DNA of 64,000 bases from Lujinxingia sediminis. Its GTDB lineage: Bacteria; Myxococcota_A; Bradymonadia; Bradymonadales; Bradymonadaceae. This document shows, piece after piece, positions 1 to 7,166 of this stretch. The DNA is taken from contig NZ_SADD01000001.1 in NCBI RefSeq assembly GCF_004005565.1, positions 310,001-374,000 on the forward strand, in the 5' to 3' direction. Under the pieces are notes generated by a model that saw only the letters and a list, made by a program, of their open reading frames with translations, made no database searches and was not told the origin of the DNA. Position 1 is the stretch's first letter; the number at the start of each line of letters is the position of its first letter. The translations under genes were made by a program, and so were the position numbers.

Positions 1-256
1 CGCCGACGTAGAGTGCTGGAATCTCGCTATGCCAGTGGTCACCGTGAACGTCGGCGAGGACCTCGTCGTTGGAGGGGTCGAAGAGCATGAGTTCGAATGC
101 TGTTTCGTGACCGTGGTCATCGTGATGGTCGTGGTCATCATGACCATGATCATGGTGATGATCCTCGTGCTCGGTTGTGTCGGTATCGCCGCATGCGGTG
201 ATGCCGGCGGTGAGAAGTGCGATCAAAAGGAGGGCGGGAAAACGAAGACGGTTCAT
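1..256 (-). CDS. His-rich lipoprotein, partial (runs off left edge)
   Basis: The reading frame opens with ATG at 256 (GAGG about 9 bases upstream) and is still open at base 1, so only the first 85 residues are visible. It has a lipoprotein signal peptide (MNRLRFPALLLIALL..GITAC), then a His/Asp run (HEDHHHDHGHDDHDHH and more), then a beta-rich start ending in DVHGDHWHSEIP. The same layout, signal Cys then His-rich stretch then a H-x-H-x-EIP segment, recurs in the lipoprotein at 509-1351, so the two are paralogues. His/Asp runs of this kind usually bind zinc or related metals; zinc scavenging or buffering in the periplasm is inferred. It is separated from the upstream operon by a terminator and a palindrome and so probably has its own promoter. 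Confidence 0.75.
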   Translation of the reverse strand, partial: MNRLRFPALLLIALLTAGITACGDTDTTEHEDHHHDHGHDDHDHHDDHGHETAFELMLFDPSNDEVLADVHGDHWHSEIPALYVG

Positions 257-351
257 GATGGGCCTCAGTGAGCAGGAGAGAGTCAGCGCACGGGGTGCGC
301 ACGTTTATGATGTTGGCGTCGCGGGAGGTGACGCCCTGGGAGTTTGTTAAC

Positions 352-392
352 GCAATGAAGTTGCATTTGCAATATAAATGCAACTTCATTGC
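352..392. promoter_or_regulatory. Long perfect palindrome, candidate metalloregulator operator
   Basis: Two 17-base arms (right arm AAATGCAACTTCATTGC, 376-392) are perfect reverse complements around a 7-base AT-rich spacer (369-375). Each arm is itself a smaller dyad of the form GCAA-N5-TTGC, so the site could hold two or three overlapping dimer sites. It is much richer in AT than its surroundings and lies about 100 bases upstream of the His-rich lipoprotein start at 256. No T-run follows the arms, which argues against a terminator. A Fur/Zur-family repressor is the natural suspect given the product, but the regulator is not in the window. Confidence 0.6.
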
Positions 393-448
393 ATAAGGTG
401 CTCCGGGCGTGCCAGTTCGGACGTGAGAGGGGCGTAAGGCGCGCGCAC

Positions 449-473
449 AAAAAAAGCGCCCGGGAGAGGGCGC
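449..473 (-). terminator. Rho-independent terminator of the motor operon
   Basis: On the minus strand GCGCCC / GGGCGC arms (456-461, 468-473) with a 6-base loop are followed directly by seven T. It lies 36 bases after the stop of the gene at 509-1351 and is the only terminator seen downstream of the operon that begins at 13693. Confidence 0.8.
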
Positions 474-508
474 CTGTTGGCATGAGTTGATGTGGCGTTA
501 GCTGAGGT

Positions 509-1351
509 TCAGTCGGCGTTGACGACGATGGGAAGCGCCGCGGGGGTGTGCATGCTCATGCCAAAGTAGTCGAGCTCCAACACCACGCTGACCTCGCCAG
601 GGCTGAGGGCGGTGAAGGTTACCCGTTCGACATCGACGGTCCAATCCACGACATCTTCGGCGGCATCGTCTGTGAGGACAGGAGCGACGACGTGGTCGCC
701 CATCTCCATGGGGTCGCCGGATTCGCCAATGTAGAGGACGTCGACGGTGAGGGTATCGCCGACGTTGAGTTGCAGGGGGGCGCCGGAGTAGGCATCGCCC
801 TCGATGGTAGCGATCGGGGCGTCGTCTGCGGAGACAAGCTCGACGCGGGAGATGTCGCCGTGATCATGGACGTGTTCTTCGCCCAGGGTGACGACGCGAG
901 CGACCAGGGCGGGGGACTCAAAACGCAGGGTATCGTCTTCGAAGAGTTGAACGTGAAAGAAGGTCTGGCCGCGTTTGAGGGCGGTTAAGGTAAGGAGGTT
1001 GTCGTCGAGACTCAGCTCGAGGATGTCTTCGGGGGCGCCGTCGGCGAAGCGGAGCTCGGCGTGCAGGTTAGCGGAGAGGTCGAGCGGGTTGTCCTCGGCG
1101 TCGGCGAAGTTGAGGGCGATGGTCAGGGATTGCTCTTCGGCCACGGGAGGAATCTCGCCATGACGATGACCTTCGGAGGCCACGACCCAAACGTCGCCGG
1201 TATCGGGGTTCGTGATGGTGAGGCGGTCGCTCCTGGTGTCTTCGTTGTGGCCGTTGTGCTCATCGTGGTGGTGGTCGTGCTCACCACCGCCGCAGGCGCC
1301 CAGCGGGGTGATGGTGAGAAGCAAGGCGACGAGCATGGTGCGGTACTGCAT
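509..1351 (-). CDS. His-rich metal-binding lipoprotein, last gene of the motor operon
   Basis: The 280-residue protein has a lipoprotein signal (LLLTITPLGAC) followed at once by a His/Asp/Glu stretch (EHDHHHDEHNGHNED). The rest is acidic and beta-rich, looks like two or three Ig-like sandwich repeats, and carries further His clusters (EGHRHGEIP near residue 60, EEHVHDHGD near 158). It is a paralogue of the partial lipoprotein at 1-256. Metal binding in the periplasm or at the outer membrane is inferred from composition; no enzymatic motif is visible. The start has CGGAG six bases upstream, and only 18 bases separate it from the AgmX-like gene, so it is probably transcribed as the tail of the motor operon. 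Confidence 0.75.
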   Translation of the reverse strand: MQYRTMLVALLLTITPLGACGGGEHDHHHDEHNGHNEDTRSDRLTITNPDTGDVWVVASEGHRHGEIPPVAEEQSLTIALNFADAEDNPLDLSANLHAELRFADGAPEDILELSLDDNLLTLTALKRGQTFFHVQLFEDDTLRFESPALVARVVTLGEEHVHDHGDISRVELVSADDAPIATIEGDAYSGAPLQLNVGDTLTVDVLYIGESGDPMEMGDHVVAPVLTDDAAEDVVDWTVDVERVTFTALSPGEVSVVLELDYFGMSMHTPAALPIVVNAD

Positions 1352-1369
1352 ATGAGGCTCCGGTGGGGC

Positions 1370-1918
1370 TTAGAGAGTAAGTCCGAAGACCAGGCGGCGA
1401 TGGGCCGGTGCAAGATCGTCGGGGAGGGTCCAGTCGGCGATGCGAGTCTCCAGACAGCGTCGCAGGCTTTCGTTGAGGGCATCGGGGCCAGCGTTGAGGC
1501 TGACGTCATTGATGCTTCGGCTCTCGTCGAGGGTCAGGGTGACGCTGAGGCGATAGGTGGTGCCGGGGTCGCGCGTGCAGCCTTGAAGCGAGATGGACTG
1601 GTCCCGGGCCCAGGCGAGCAGCCGTTGGCGATCTTCGGCGCTCGTGGGAGGCGGGCTCGCGGGCAGGTGGGGATCACTTTTGACCGGTCGGGCGCGTGAG
1701 GGTTTGACGGGCTTTGCCGGTGCGGGCTTTGTCGGTGCGGGAGGAGGCTCTTCCGGGCAGCGTTCCACGATGCGGGTTTGAGCTTTGGGGCAGGGCGCGG
1801 GAGCCTCGATTTCGGCGGGCGGAGGCGCGCAGAGCCGTGGGCCGAGTAAAAGGCCCACGGCGAAGCTCATGGCCATGGCGGCCACCTGGGTGGCGATCTG
1901 GGAGGTGCGAGGTTGCAT
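1370..1918 (-). CDS. Membrane-anchored protein with AgmX/PglI (TonB-like) C-terminal domain
   Basis: The 182-residue protein has an N-terminal hydrophobic anchor (about residues 10-30), a Pro/Lys-rich linker (about 35-95) of the type that spans periplasm, and a C-terminal domain. That domain reads LQGC..., then an alternating strand (YRLSVTLTLDES), then SLRRCLETRIADWTLP, the two-Cys plus W-x-x-P pattern of the AgmX/PglI C-terminal family. In Myxococcus xanthus that domain occurs on adventurous-gliding proteins (AgmX/GltJ). It starts 6 bases after the lipoprotein at 1925-3013. A role carrying force or contact from the inner-membrane motor across the periplasm is inferred from architecture and neighbours. 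Confidence 0.65.
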   Translation of the reverse strand: MQPRTSQIATQVAAMAMSFAVGLLLGPRLCAPPPAEIEAPAPCPKAQTRIVERCPEEPPPAPTKPAPAKPVKPSRARPVKSDPHLPASPPPTSAEDRQRLLAWARDQSISLQGCTRDPGTTYRLSVTLTLDESRSINDVSLNAGPDALNESLRRCLETRIADWTLPDDLAPAHRRLVFGLTL

Positions 1919-1924
1919 CGAAGT

Positions 1925-3013
1925 TCAGCGCAAAATGCGTTGCAGGTAGGCCGCGGCGCTCAGCGCGGCGCGGTCGGAACGCGAGGAGAGGGCCTGGCAG
2001 AGGTCGACGTTGTAGCCTTGGCCGCCGCTGGAACGAAGGTCGTTGATGAAGGGGCCGAAGTAGGCGTTTTCGGAGGGCTCCATCACGTCGAGGGCACCGG
2101 CGGGGAAGTTGGGCTCAGCCAGGCAACGGTCGGCAAATTGCTCAAAGGAGACTTCTTCGGCGGTGGCCACGGGCATATGGAAGATGCGCGAGGGGCTCAA
2201 TCCGGAGGGGCCTGGCAGCGCAAGCCAGCTTGCGAGGTTGGCGTCGTCGGTGGTGCTCGCATAGGCCGCGGGGCTTTTGCCGTCGAGCTGGCAGGCCTGG
2301 CTGCCGTGTGCGCAGGGGCGAGAGGTGCCGGTGAGGTAGATGATCACAAAGCCGTCGGCGGCCTCTTTGAAGTAGGCGCGGGAGTCGTTGAGGGTGCCCG
2401 TCGGGTCGAAGATCGTGGCGCGGTCGAGGTCAAGGCCGAGCGCCGCGAGGTTTTCGCCGGGGACGTCAGTGCGGGTGTCGAGGTGACGCTGGCCCTCCTC
2501 ACCAATGTAGTAGAGCAAGGTCTCGGCCAGGCCGAAGGCCTGGCCGGGGCCGCCACCGATGTCGTCCGGTTGAGAATCGCCCGGGGTGGGGTTTTCATCG
2601 GGCTCGGGACGAGGTTCGGAGGTTTCGCCGTCTTCGGGGAGGGGTTCGCTGAGGTTGCTGCCGTCGTTGCGGGGCGTCACCTCGCTCTGCTCGGAGCTTG
2701 AGGGGAGGGCGGGGCGGCCGTAAATCAGCGGCGGGGTGTCGCCCTGGCGGCGGTAGAGCGGAGCGACGGCCATCTGGCGGGTGGTGATGTTGTATTCGCC
2801 AAGCGCGTATTCGAACATTTCCATGAAGTTAGCATAGCCGCCCATCAGGTTGGCCGAACCGCGGGGCAGATCCACCAGCACGAGCACATCGACGACTTTC
2901 GGGTCGAACTCCTCGCCGGGAGGTGGGGGCGGGTCGACGTAGCGGATCAGCGTGCAGCCGCTCAGCATGGAAAGCGTCAGGGCGATCGATACCATCAGGG
3001 CAGAGCGTCGCAT
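1925..3013 (-). CDS. Lipoprotein with degenerate VWA-like domain
   Basis: This 362-residue protein has a lipobox (MLSGC near residue 20) and then a segment starting KVVDVLVLVDLPRGSANL. The hydrophobic strand ending in Asp, followed by helices (NFMEMFEYAL) and a second strand (TRQMAVAPL), resembles the start of a von Willebrand A fold, although the DxSxS metal motif is not intact. An acidic, Pro-rich stretch (about 110-160) follows, then a mixed alpha/beta region with Cys pairs. Its start shares one base with the stop of the FliF/FliG-like gene (TGATG), so translation is probably coupled. A surface or periplasmic partner of the motor is inferred; the exact family is unknown to me. Confidence 0.6.
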   Translation of the reverse strand: MRRSALMVSIALTLSMLSGCTLIRYVDPPPPPGEEFDPKVVDVLVLVDLPRGSANLMGGYANFMEMFEYALGEYNITTRQMAVAPLYRRQGDTPPLIYGRPALPSSSEQSEVTPRNDGSNLSEPLPEDGETSEPRPEPDENPTPGDSQPDDIGGGPGQAFGLAETLLYYIGEEGQRHLDTRTDVPGENLAALGLDLDRATIFDPTGTLNDSRAYFKEAADGFVIIYLTGTSRPCAHGSQACQLDGKSPAAYASTTDDANLASWLALPGPSGLSPSRIFHMPVATAEEVSFEQFADRCLAEPNFPAGALDVMEPSENAYFGPFINDLRSSGGQGYNVDLCQALSSRSDRAALSAAAYLQRILR

Positions 3014-4815
3014 CAGAGGACCTCGGGTTCGGTGGGGGGGGCCTGTCGGGCGTGGGCTCCGCGGCGCAGCGCGTTGGCGTTGTAGGTGGCGACCTCAAAG
3101 CCATCGCGTGCCAGGGTGGTGCGCAGTGTTTGGGAGAAGGTACGACGTGCCTCCAGAAACTCCGCGCGGGTCGAGGGGATGTCCAGCGAGAGCTCGGTGG
3201 CCAGGGCCTGTCGGGTCGAGACGGGCGCGCGCGCCAGAAGATGATCGGCGATGTCGCGGCGGGTGCCGCGCATAAAGAGCGCAAGCGTCTCGACCGGGAT
3301 GCGATGCAGGGTGTTGGCCAGAGGCTCGTCGGGCACGTGCATCGCCGCCGACTCCAGAACCATCTGGGAGAGGACGACGTCGGCGACGGCGGGCTTCTTG
3401 GCGAGGATGTCGCGCAGGATGTCTTCCTGCTCGCGCAGTGCCAGGGCTCCGATCATCTCGAGCATCATCGAGGCCTGGCCCTGAGCCTCGCGACCGGCAT
3501 CGATGAACTCCTCGGCCATCGCGCGCTGGCGTGCCGCGAGCTCCCGGGCCTGGCTGCGGGAGAGGGCATCGGCGTCGCTGGTCTCCAGGAGAAGATCGCG
3601 TCGTTCCTCGCTCTCCAGCCCTTCGAGGTAACGCGAGCGCACCACTGGCGAGAGCCGTGTGAGCACAAAGGCGCGCTCCCGACGGGTGCAGCTCTCCAGC
3701 AGTGTGGCGATATGCGCCAGTCCCAGGCCTTCGAGGAACTCCCACTCGGCGTCGGTGGAGCCGTCGTCGAGGACCTGCTGGGCGGTCAGCCGCGCGCGGG
3801 CTTTTTCGGCGATGGCGTGGGCCTCATCGGCCTCAAGCGGTTGATCGCGGCGGGCGACCTCCTCGGCGATGGTTTCCATCGGGGCGCGCAGTGAGGCGTC
3901 GCGGCGCACATCGCTTAAGATGCCGGAGCCGACGAGGCGCACCAGCACGGCGAGCTCGGCCGGATCGTCGGCGATCCAGGCGCGGAGCATGCGGTTGAGC
4001 ACCGGACGTGAATGTTTGAGTTCGTCGCGTAGAAGATCGACGTCGGGCATCGCGCGTGGACGGGCGTCGGGGGCCTCCTCGGAGGGGCGGGCGGGCTCGG
4101 GGGTGGGCTCTTGGCGGCGATCGGTGAGGGCTTCGAGCCGGCGCAGGATCATGATGATCAGGAAGCTCAAGATCAGCAGGGTGGCCAGCAACGCAATCCA
4201 GGGGAGCGCGTCTTGCCAGAGCGGACGGCCTTCCTCAACGGGAGGCTCCGGGGTGGGAAGGGGCTCGGCGGCGGGTTCGGACTCGGGATCTTCAGCCCGG
4301 GGTATCGGCGGCAGAGGCAGGGGGCGCGGGGCGGGCCTGGGCTCTTCCTGCATCATCGGGGGCATCGGCGGGAGCTGCGGCTCGGGGAAGTCTAGGAACT
4401 CCGGGCGAACCTCGATGGTGGGGGCGATGTCTTGCAGGCGAAACTGGGCCATGCGCGCGATGTTGGCGCGGAAGTTCTGCGGCAGCTTGCTGTCGAGGAG
4501 CACCGTGGCCTCAATGCGACTGACACGGGTCTCGTAGCTTGAGCCGGCTACAGAGTCGCCAAAGCCCGGGGTGACGCGGCCCACGGCGCGCGGGGCCTCG
4601 ACCACCGCGCGCAGCTCCACAAGCTCGCAGCGCCCGGGGCAGAGCCGGCTGAGAAGGCCTTCGAGTTCGGCGCGGGCCAGCGCCTCGGCCTGAGCGCGGG
4701 TGCCTTCGATGGCGGCACGCTCTCCGGTGCGACCCTGGGCAAACGCTGGCGAGGCGCAGAGTGCGAAGGCTGCGGCGATAAGAGCAAAAAGAAGATGGTG
4801 GCGAGCTCGTAGCAT
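3013..4815 (-). CDS. FliF-like ring domain fused to a complete FliG-like rotor protein
   Basis: In order, the 600 residues hold a signal peptide (1-26, ASPAFAQ); a periplasmic domain (about 35-145) resembling the last ring-building motif of FliF (helix AEALARAELEGLLSRL, then strand RIEATVLLDSKLP); a Pro-rich linker (145-200); one membrane segment (204-224); a helical stretch (PVLNRMLRAWIADDP, 271-285) like the FliF tail that binds FliG; and FliG-like N, middle and C domains. The middle domain is near 358-440. The C-terminal domain includes ILAKKPAVADVVLSQMV (470-486) and ETLALFMRGTRRDIADHLL (509-527), matching the FliG stretch that contacts MotA. The EHPQ and MFxF signatures are not conserved. 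The gene overlaps motB and the next lipoprotein gene by one base each. The assignment is by eye; the joined order is seen directly. Confidence 0.8.
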   Translation of the reverse strand: MLRARHHLLFALIAAAFALCASPAFAQGRTGERAAIEGTRAQAEALARAELEGLLSRLCPGRCELVELRAVVEAPRAVGRVTPGFGDSVAGSSYETRVSRIEATVLLDSKLPQNFRANIARMAQFRLQDIAPTIEVRPEFLDFPEPQLPPMPPMMQEEPRPAPRPLPLPPIPRAEDPESEPAAEPLPTPEPPVEEGRPLWQDALPWIALLATLLILSFLIIMILRRLEALTDRRQEPTPEPARPSEEAPDARPRAMPDVDLLRDELKHSRPVLNRMLRAWIADDPAELAVLVRLVGSGILSDVRRDASLRAPMETIAEEVARRDQPLEADEAHAIAEKARARLTAQQVLDDGSTDAEWEFLEGLGLAHIATLLESCTRRERAFVLTRLSPVVRSRYLEGLESEERRDLLLETSDADALSRSQARELAARQRAMAEEFIDAGREAQGQASMMLEMIGALALREQEDILRDILAKKPAVADVVLSQMVLESAAMHVPDEPLANTLHRIPVETLALFMRGTRRDIADHLLARAPVSTRQALATELSLDIPSTRAEFLEARRTFSQTLRTTLARDGFEVATYNANALRRGAHARQAPPTEPEVL

Positions 4816-5576
4816 CAGAAGATCTCCTGGGGGCTTTCCGGCACAGCATCGCCCGGGGAGTCGGCGTCGGGGTAGAGGCGTTGCACAAGATCGGGATCGA
4901 GGGCGTCGATGCGAATGACCACCCGGCGGTTGGCGCCGCGAACTTCATGGAGTGCGGCCTCATCGAGGGCGTCGACGGTGGTGGTGTCGTAAAGATCGAC
5001 CTCGGTGGCCGGGCGAGTGTCGGCAAATCCCTGCACAGACATCCGTCGGCGATCGAGGCCGGCTGCGGCCAGGCGCTCCATCACATGGATGGCGCGCGAG
5101 GTGGAGAGCTCCCAGTTGGAGCGGTAGCGCCCGGAGACCACCGGCACATCATCGGTGTAGCCCTCAATGACCAGACCGTAGGTCGGGCCCAGGTCGTCGA
5201 CGAGGTGGCGTTCAATCGGCTCAAAGACTTCGAGTGCGCGCGGTAAGAGCTCGGCGCTGCCGGAGTTAAAGAGCAGCGCATTGGAGAACTGGATCTTCAA
5301 TCCCTCGTCATCCAACAGGGTCTGCACCTCTCCGCCGAGGGCCTGCTCCTCGATAACACGATCGATCTTCTCCTGGACTTCGTGGAGATTGCCGGCCCGC
5401 GAGCCGGTAAAGGCCTGGACGAGCAGATCGTACTTGGTCTGAGCGATGGTCGAGATGGAGAGGAGCAGGATCATGAAGGTGAGCAGGATCGTCATCATGT
5501 CGGCGTAGCTCACCAGCCATCCGGCCTGCCCGGTGGGGACCTCTTCGGTGAAGCGCTCCTGAATCAGCTGCGTCAC
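4815..5576 (-). CDS. motB: Stator protein MotB (OmpA-like peptidoglycan anchor)
   Basis: The 253-residue protein has one membrane helix with the MotB signature WLVSYADMMTILLTFMILL (20-38). Asp26 is the expected proton- or ion-carrying residue. A plug/linker region (about 45-95) precedes an OmpA-like domain with EGYTDDVPV (138-146), NWELSTSRA (154-162) and ANRRVVIRI (215-223), the peptidoglycan-binding motifs of the family. Length and motif order are those of a flagellar MotB rather than of ExbD/TolR, which lack the OmpA domain. It overlaps motA by four bases and the FliF/FliG-like gene by one. All known stator features are present, so it should form an active ion channel with MotA. Confidence 0.93.
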   Translation of the reverse strand: MTQLIQERFTEEVPTGQAGWLVSYADMMTILLTFMILLLSISTIAQTKYDLLVQAFTGSRAGNLHEVQEKIDRVIEEQALGGEVQTLLDDEGLKIQFSNALLFNSGSAELLPRALEVFEPIERHLVDDLGPTYGLVIEGYTDDVPVVSGRYRSNWELSTSRAIHVMERLAAAGLDRRRMSVQGFADTRPATEVDLYDTTTVDALDEAALHEVRGANRRVVIRIDALDPDLVQRLYPDADSPGDAVPESPQEIF

Positions 5577-6349
5577 GCGCTCCTCCTGGAGGGCTCGATC
5601 GGGGTGAGTGCGGTCTGGCGTCCCTGGCTGAGAAGTTGCTGAAGTTCATGCAGGGGGCGGCGTCGGGCGATCTTGAGCATGGCGTCGACGACGAGGTTTA
5701 AGTTCTCGGCGCGCTGCAGCCGGCGCTGGCCAATGAGGCGGGCCAGGGGAAGGTAGATGAGGTGGGCCAGCAGGAGGCCGTAGAAAGTGGTCAGCAGAGC
5801 GATGGCCATGCCCGGGCCGAGCTTTTCGAAGTCGCGCATGTTGGCCAGAAGTTGAATCAGGCCGATGACGGTGCCGATCATGCCCATGGCCGGGGCGAAG
5901 TCGCCGAGGCTGCCAAAGACGCGCTCGCCATTCTGAAAGGTGGAGAGTTCGCGGCGGCCGATGACCAGGGCGTCGAGCTCAAGTTCTTCGGCGTGGGTCT
6001 GCTGGAGGAGCTGGCGGCCCAGGTGTTTGAACATCGGGTCGGGCTCGCGCTCGATGATGGCCGAGGCCTCGGCGGGGCGCTCGGAGCGAATAGCCCGGGC
6101 AAAGGCCAGAAGATGCTCCACCAGGCGATCGCGCTCGGCGGCCGGGTTGCCAACGAGCGCGCGACCCAGGCCTTTGAACGCCGAGCCGATGACGCCAAAG
6201 CGGTAGGTCAGGATCATCAAGCCGATGGGCACCCCGCCGAGAAGAACGGCGGAGTACATGTTGAAAAAGCCGCTGAATTCCTGACTGATGTACTGAAACG
6301 CCGTCAGAAATGTGGCGATGACGATCAGCGCGCCGATCAATACGTGCAT
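5573..6349 (-). CDS. motA: Stator protein MotA
   Basis: The 258-residue protein has four membrane segments (about 1-21, 31-51, 153-169, 180-201) and a large cytoplasmic loop (about 55-145), the layout and length of PomA/MotA. The loop has alternating Arg/Glu near 85-95 (RAIRSERPAE), where MotA carries the charges that touch FliG. FAPAMGMIGTVIGL (151-164) and the Pro at 201 match the conserved prolines of TM3 and TM4. A MolR/ExbB-type protein would be shorter in the loop. It starts 60 bases after the TPR lipoprotein and overlaps motB by four bases. Its presence beside a FliG-like protein argues for torque generation as in flagellar motors. Confidence 0.92.
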   Translation of the reverse strand: MHVLIGALIVIATFLTAFQYISQEFSGFFNMYSAVLLGGVPIGLMILTYRFGVIGSAFKGLGRALVGNPAAERDRLVEHLLAFARAIRSERPAEASAIIEREPDPMFKHLGRQLLQQTHAEELELDALVIGRRELSTFQNGERVFGSLGDFAPAMGMIGTVIGLIQLLANMRDFEKLGPGMAIALLTTFYGLLLAHLIYLPLARLIGQRRLQRAENLNLVVDAMLKIARRRPLHELQQLLSQGRQTALTPIEPSRRSA

Positions 6350-6409
6350 GGTATCTCCGTGCAGGGGGCGCCGGTGCGGCGCGCGCTGCGGGTGAGGAAG
6401 GCGTCGTGC

Positions 6410-7147
6410 TCAGTCGAGATCTTCGGTGTCGGGGCCCTGGTCGAGCTGGCGCAGCGCATCGATGACTTCGCGGTTATCGGGCTCAATTTGCAAGACCTGT
6501 TCCCAGGCCTGGCGGGCCAGGGGCTCACGGCCCAGAAAACTCCAGAGAGTGCCCTTCATCATCAAAAGTTGCACGTCGTCGGGGTAATAGCGCTCCAGAT
6601 CGGTGAGGTGGACCATGGCCATCTCGTGGTTGCCGGATGCGGCCAGGCGCTTGATCTCTTCGACGCCGCGGTAGTAGCTGGGGCGAGAGGGGGCGGGCGC
6701 GTCTTCGGCGCGTCCGTCGGGGCGTTGGCGCGGCTCGGCTTCAACCTCACCGGCATTGCGATCGATGATGTGTTCGCCGTCGACGAAGGTGCCTTCCCGC
6801 TCGAAGTTGGGGTTGGTGCGCCGCAGATGTTCAATCAGCTCGCGGTCGGCCGGGGTGAGCGGGTGATGGGTGGGGTAGACGTCGTTTTGCTCGCCATTGC
6901 TGCCGAGCGGAATGCGCATCTCGTAGCCGGTGGCAACTTCCGGGAACTCCACTTCCCAGTCGCGGGAGCCGTCGCTCATACGCACGACGTAGCGCTGCGC
7001 CGGGATGGAGCCATCGCCCTGATATTGGGGGGCGGTGGTAGCGGCCGAAGGCACGATGAGCGGGCCCTGGGCCGCCTTGTTGCTGTTGGCACAGGCGCTC
7101 AAAAGCAGGGCCGCAGCGGCGATCAGGAGTGTCTGGCGAGTGTTCAC
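6410..7147 (-). CDS. TPR-containing lipoprotein of the motor operon
   Basis: I place the start at GTG 7147 (GAAGGA upstream) because it gives a clean lipoprotein signal (NTRQTLLIAAAALLLSAC). An in-frame ATG at 7207 would lie inside the preceding gene. The 245-residue product has a beta-rich first half (about 50-100, RYVVRMSDGSRDWEVEFP) and ends in two or three TPR-like helical pairs (AMVHLTDLERYYPDDVQLL; ARQAWEQVLQIEPDNREV). TPR lipoproteins often scaffold envelope machines, and gliding machinery in Myxococcus includes such proteins. It lies just upstream of motA, so it is probably made together with the stator. Its exact partner is not evident. Confidence 0.7.
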   Translation of the reverse strand: MNTRQTLLIAAAALLLSACANSNKAAQGPLIVPSAATTAPQYQGDGSIPAQRYVVRMSDGSRDWEVEFPEVATGYEMRIPLGSNGEQNDVYPTHHPLTPADRELIEHLRRTNPNFEREGTFVDGEHIIDRNAGEVEAEPRQRPDGRAEDAPAPSRPSYYRGVEEIKRLAASGNHEMAMVHLTDLERYYPDDVQLLMMKGTLWSFLGREPLARQAWEQVLQIEPDNREVIDALRQLDQGPDTEDLD

Positions 7148-7166
7148 GTCGGATCCTTCGGTCGAA

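Noticed and set aside
4511-5026. Large shadow frames within the motor operon
   Set aside because: Frames rich in Arg/Pro/Ser opposite or shifted to motB and the FliF/FliG gene reflect high GC third positions only.
3013-6349. Zorya-type anti-phage system
   Set aside because: Zorya has MotA/MotB-like ZorA/B with ZorC-E and no FliG-like protein; here the partners are envelope proteins and a FliF/FliG fusion.
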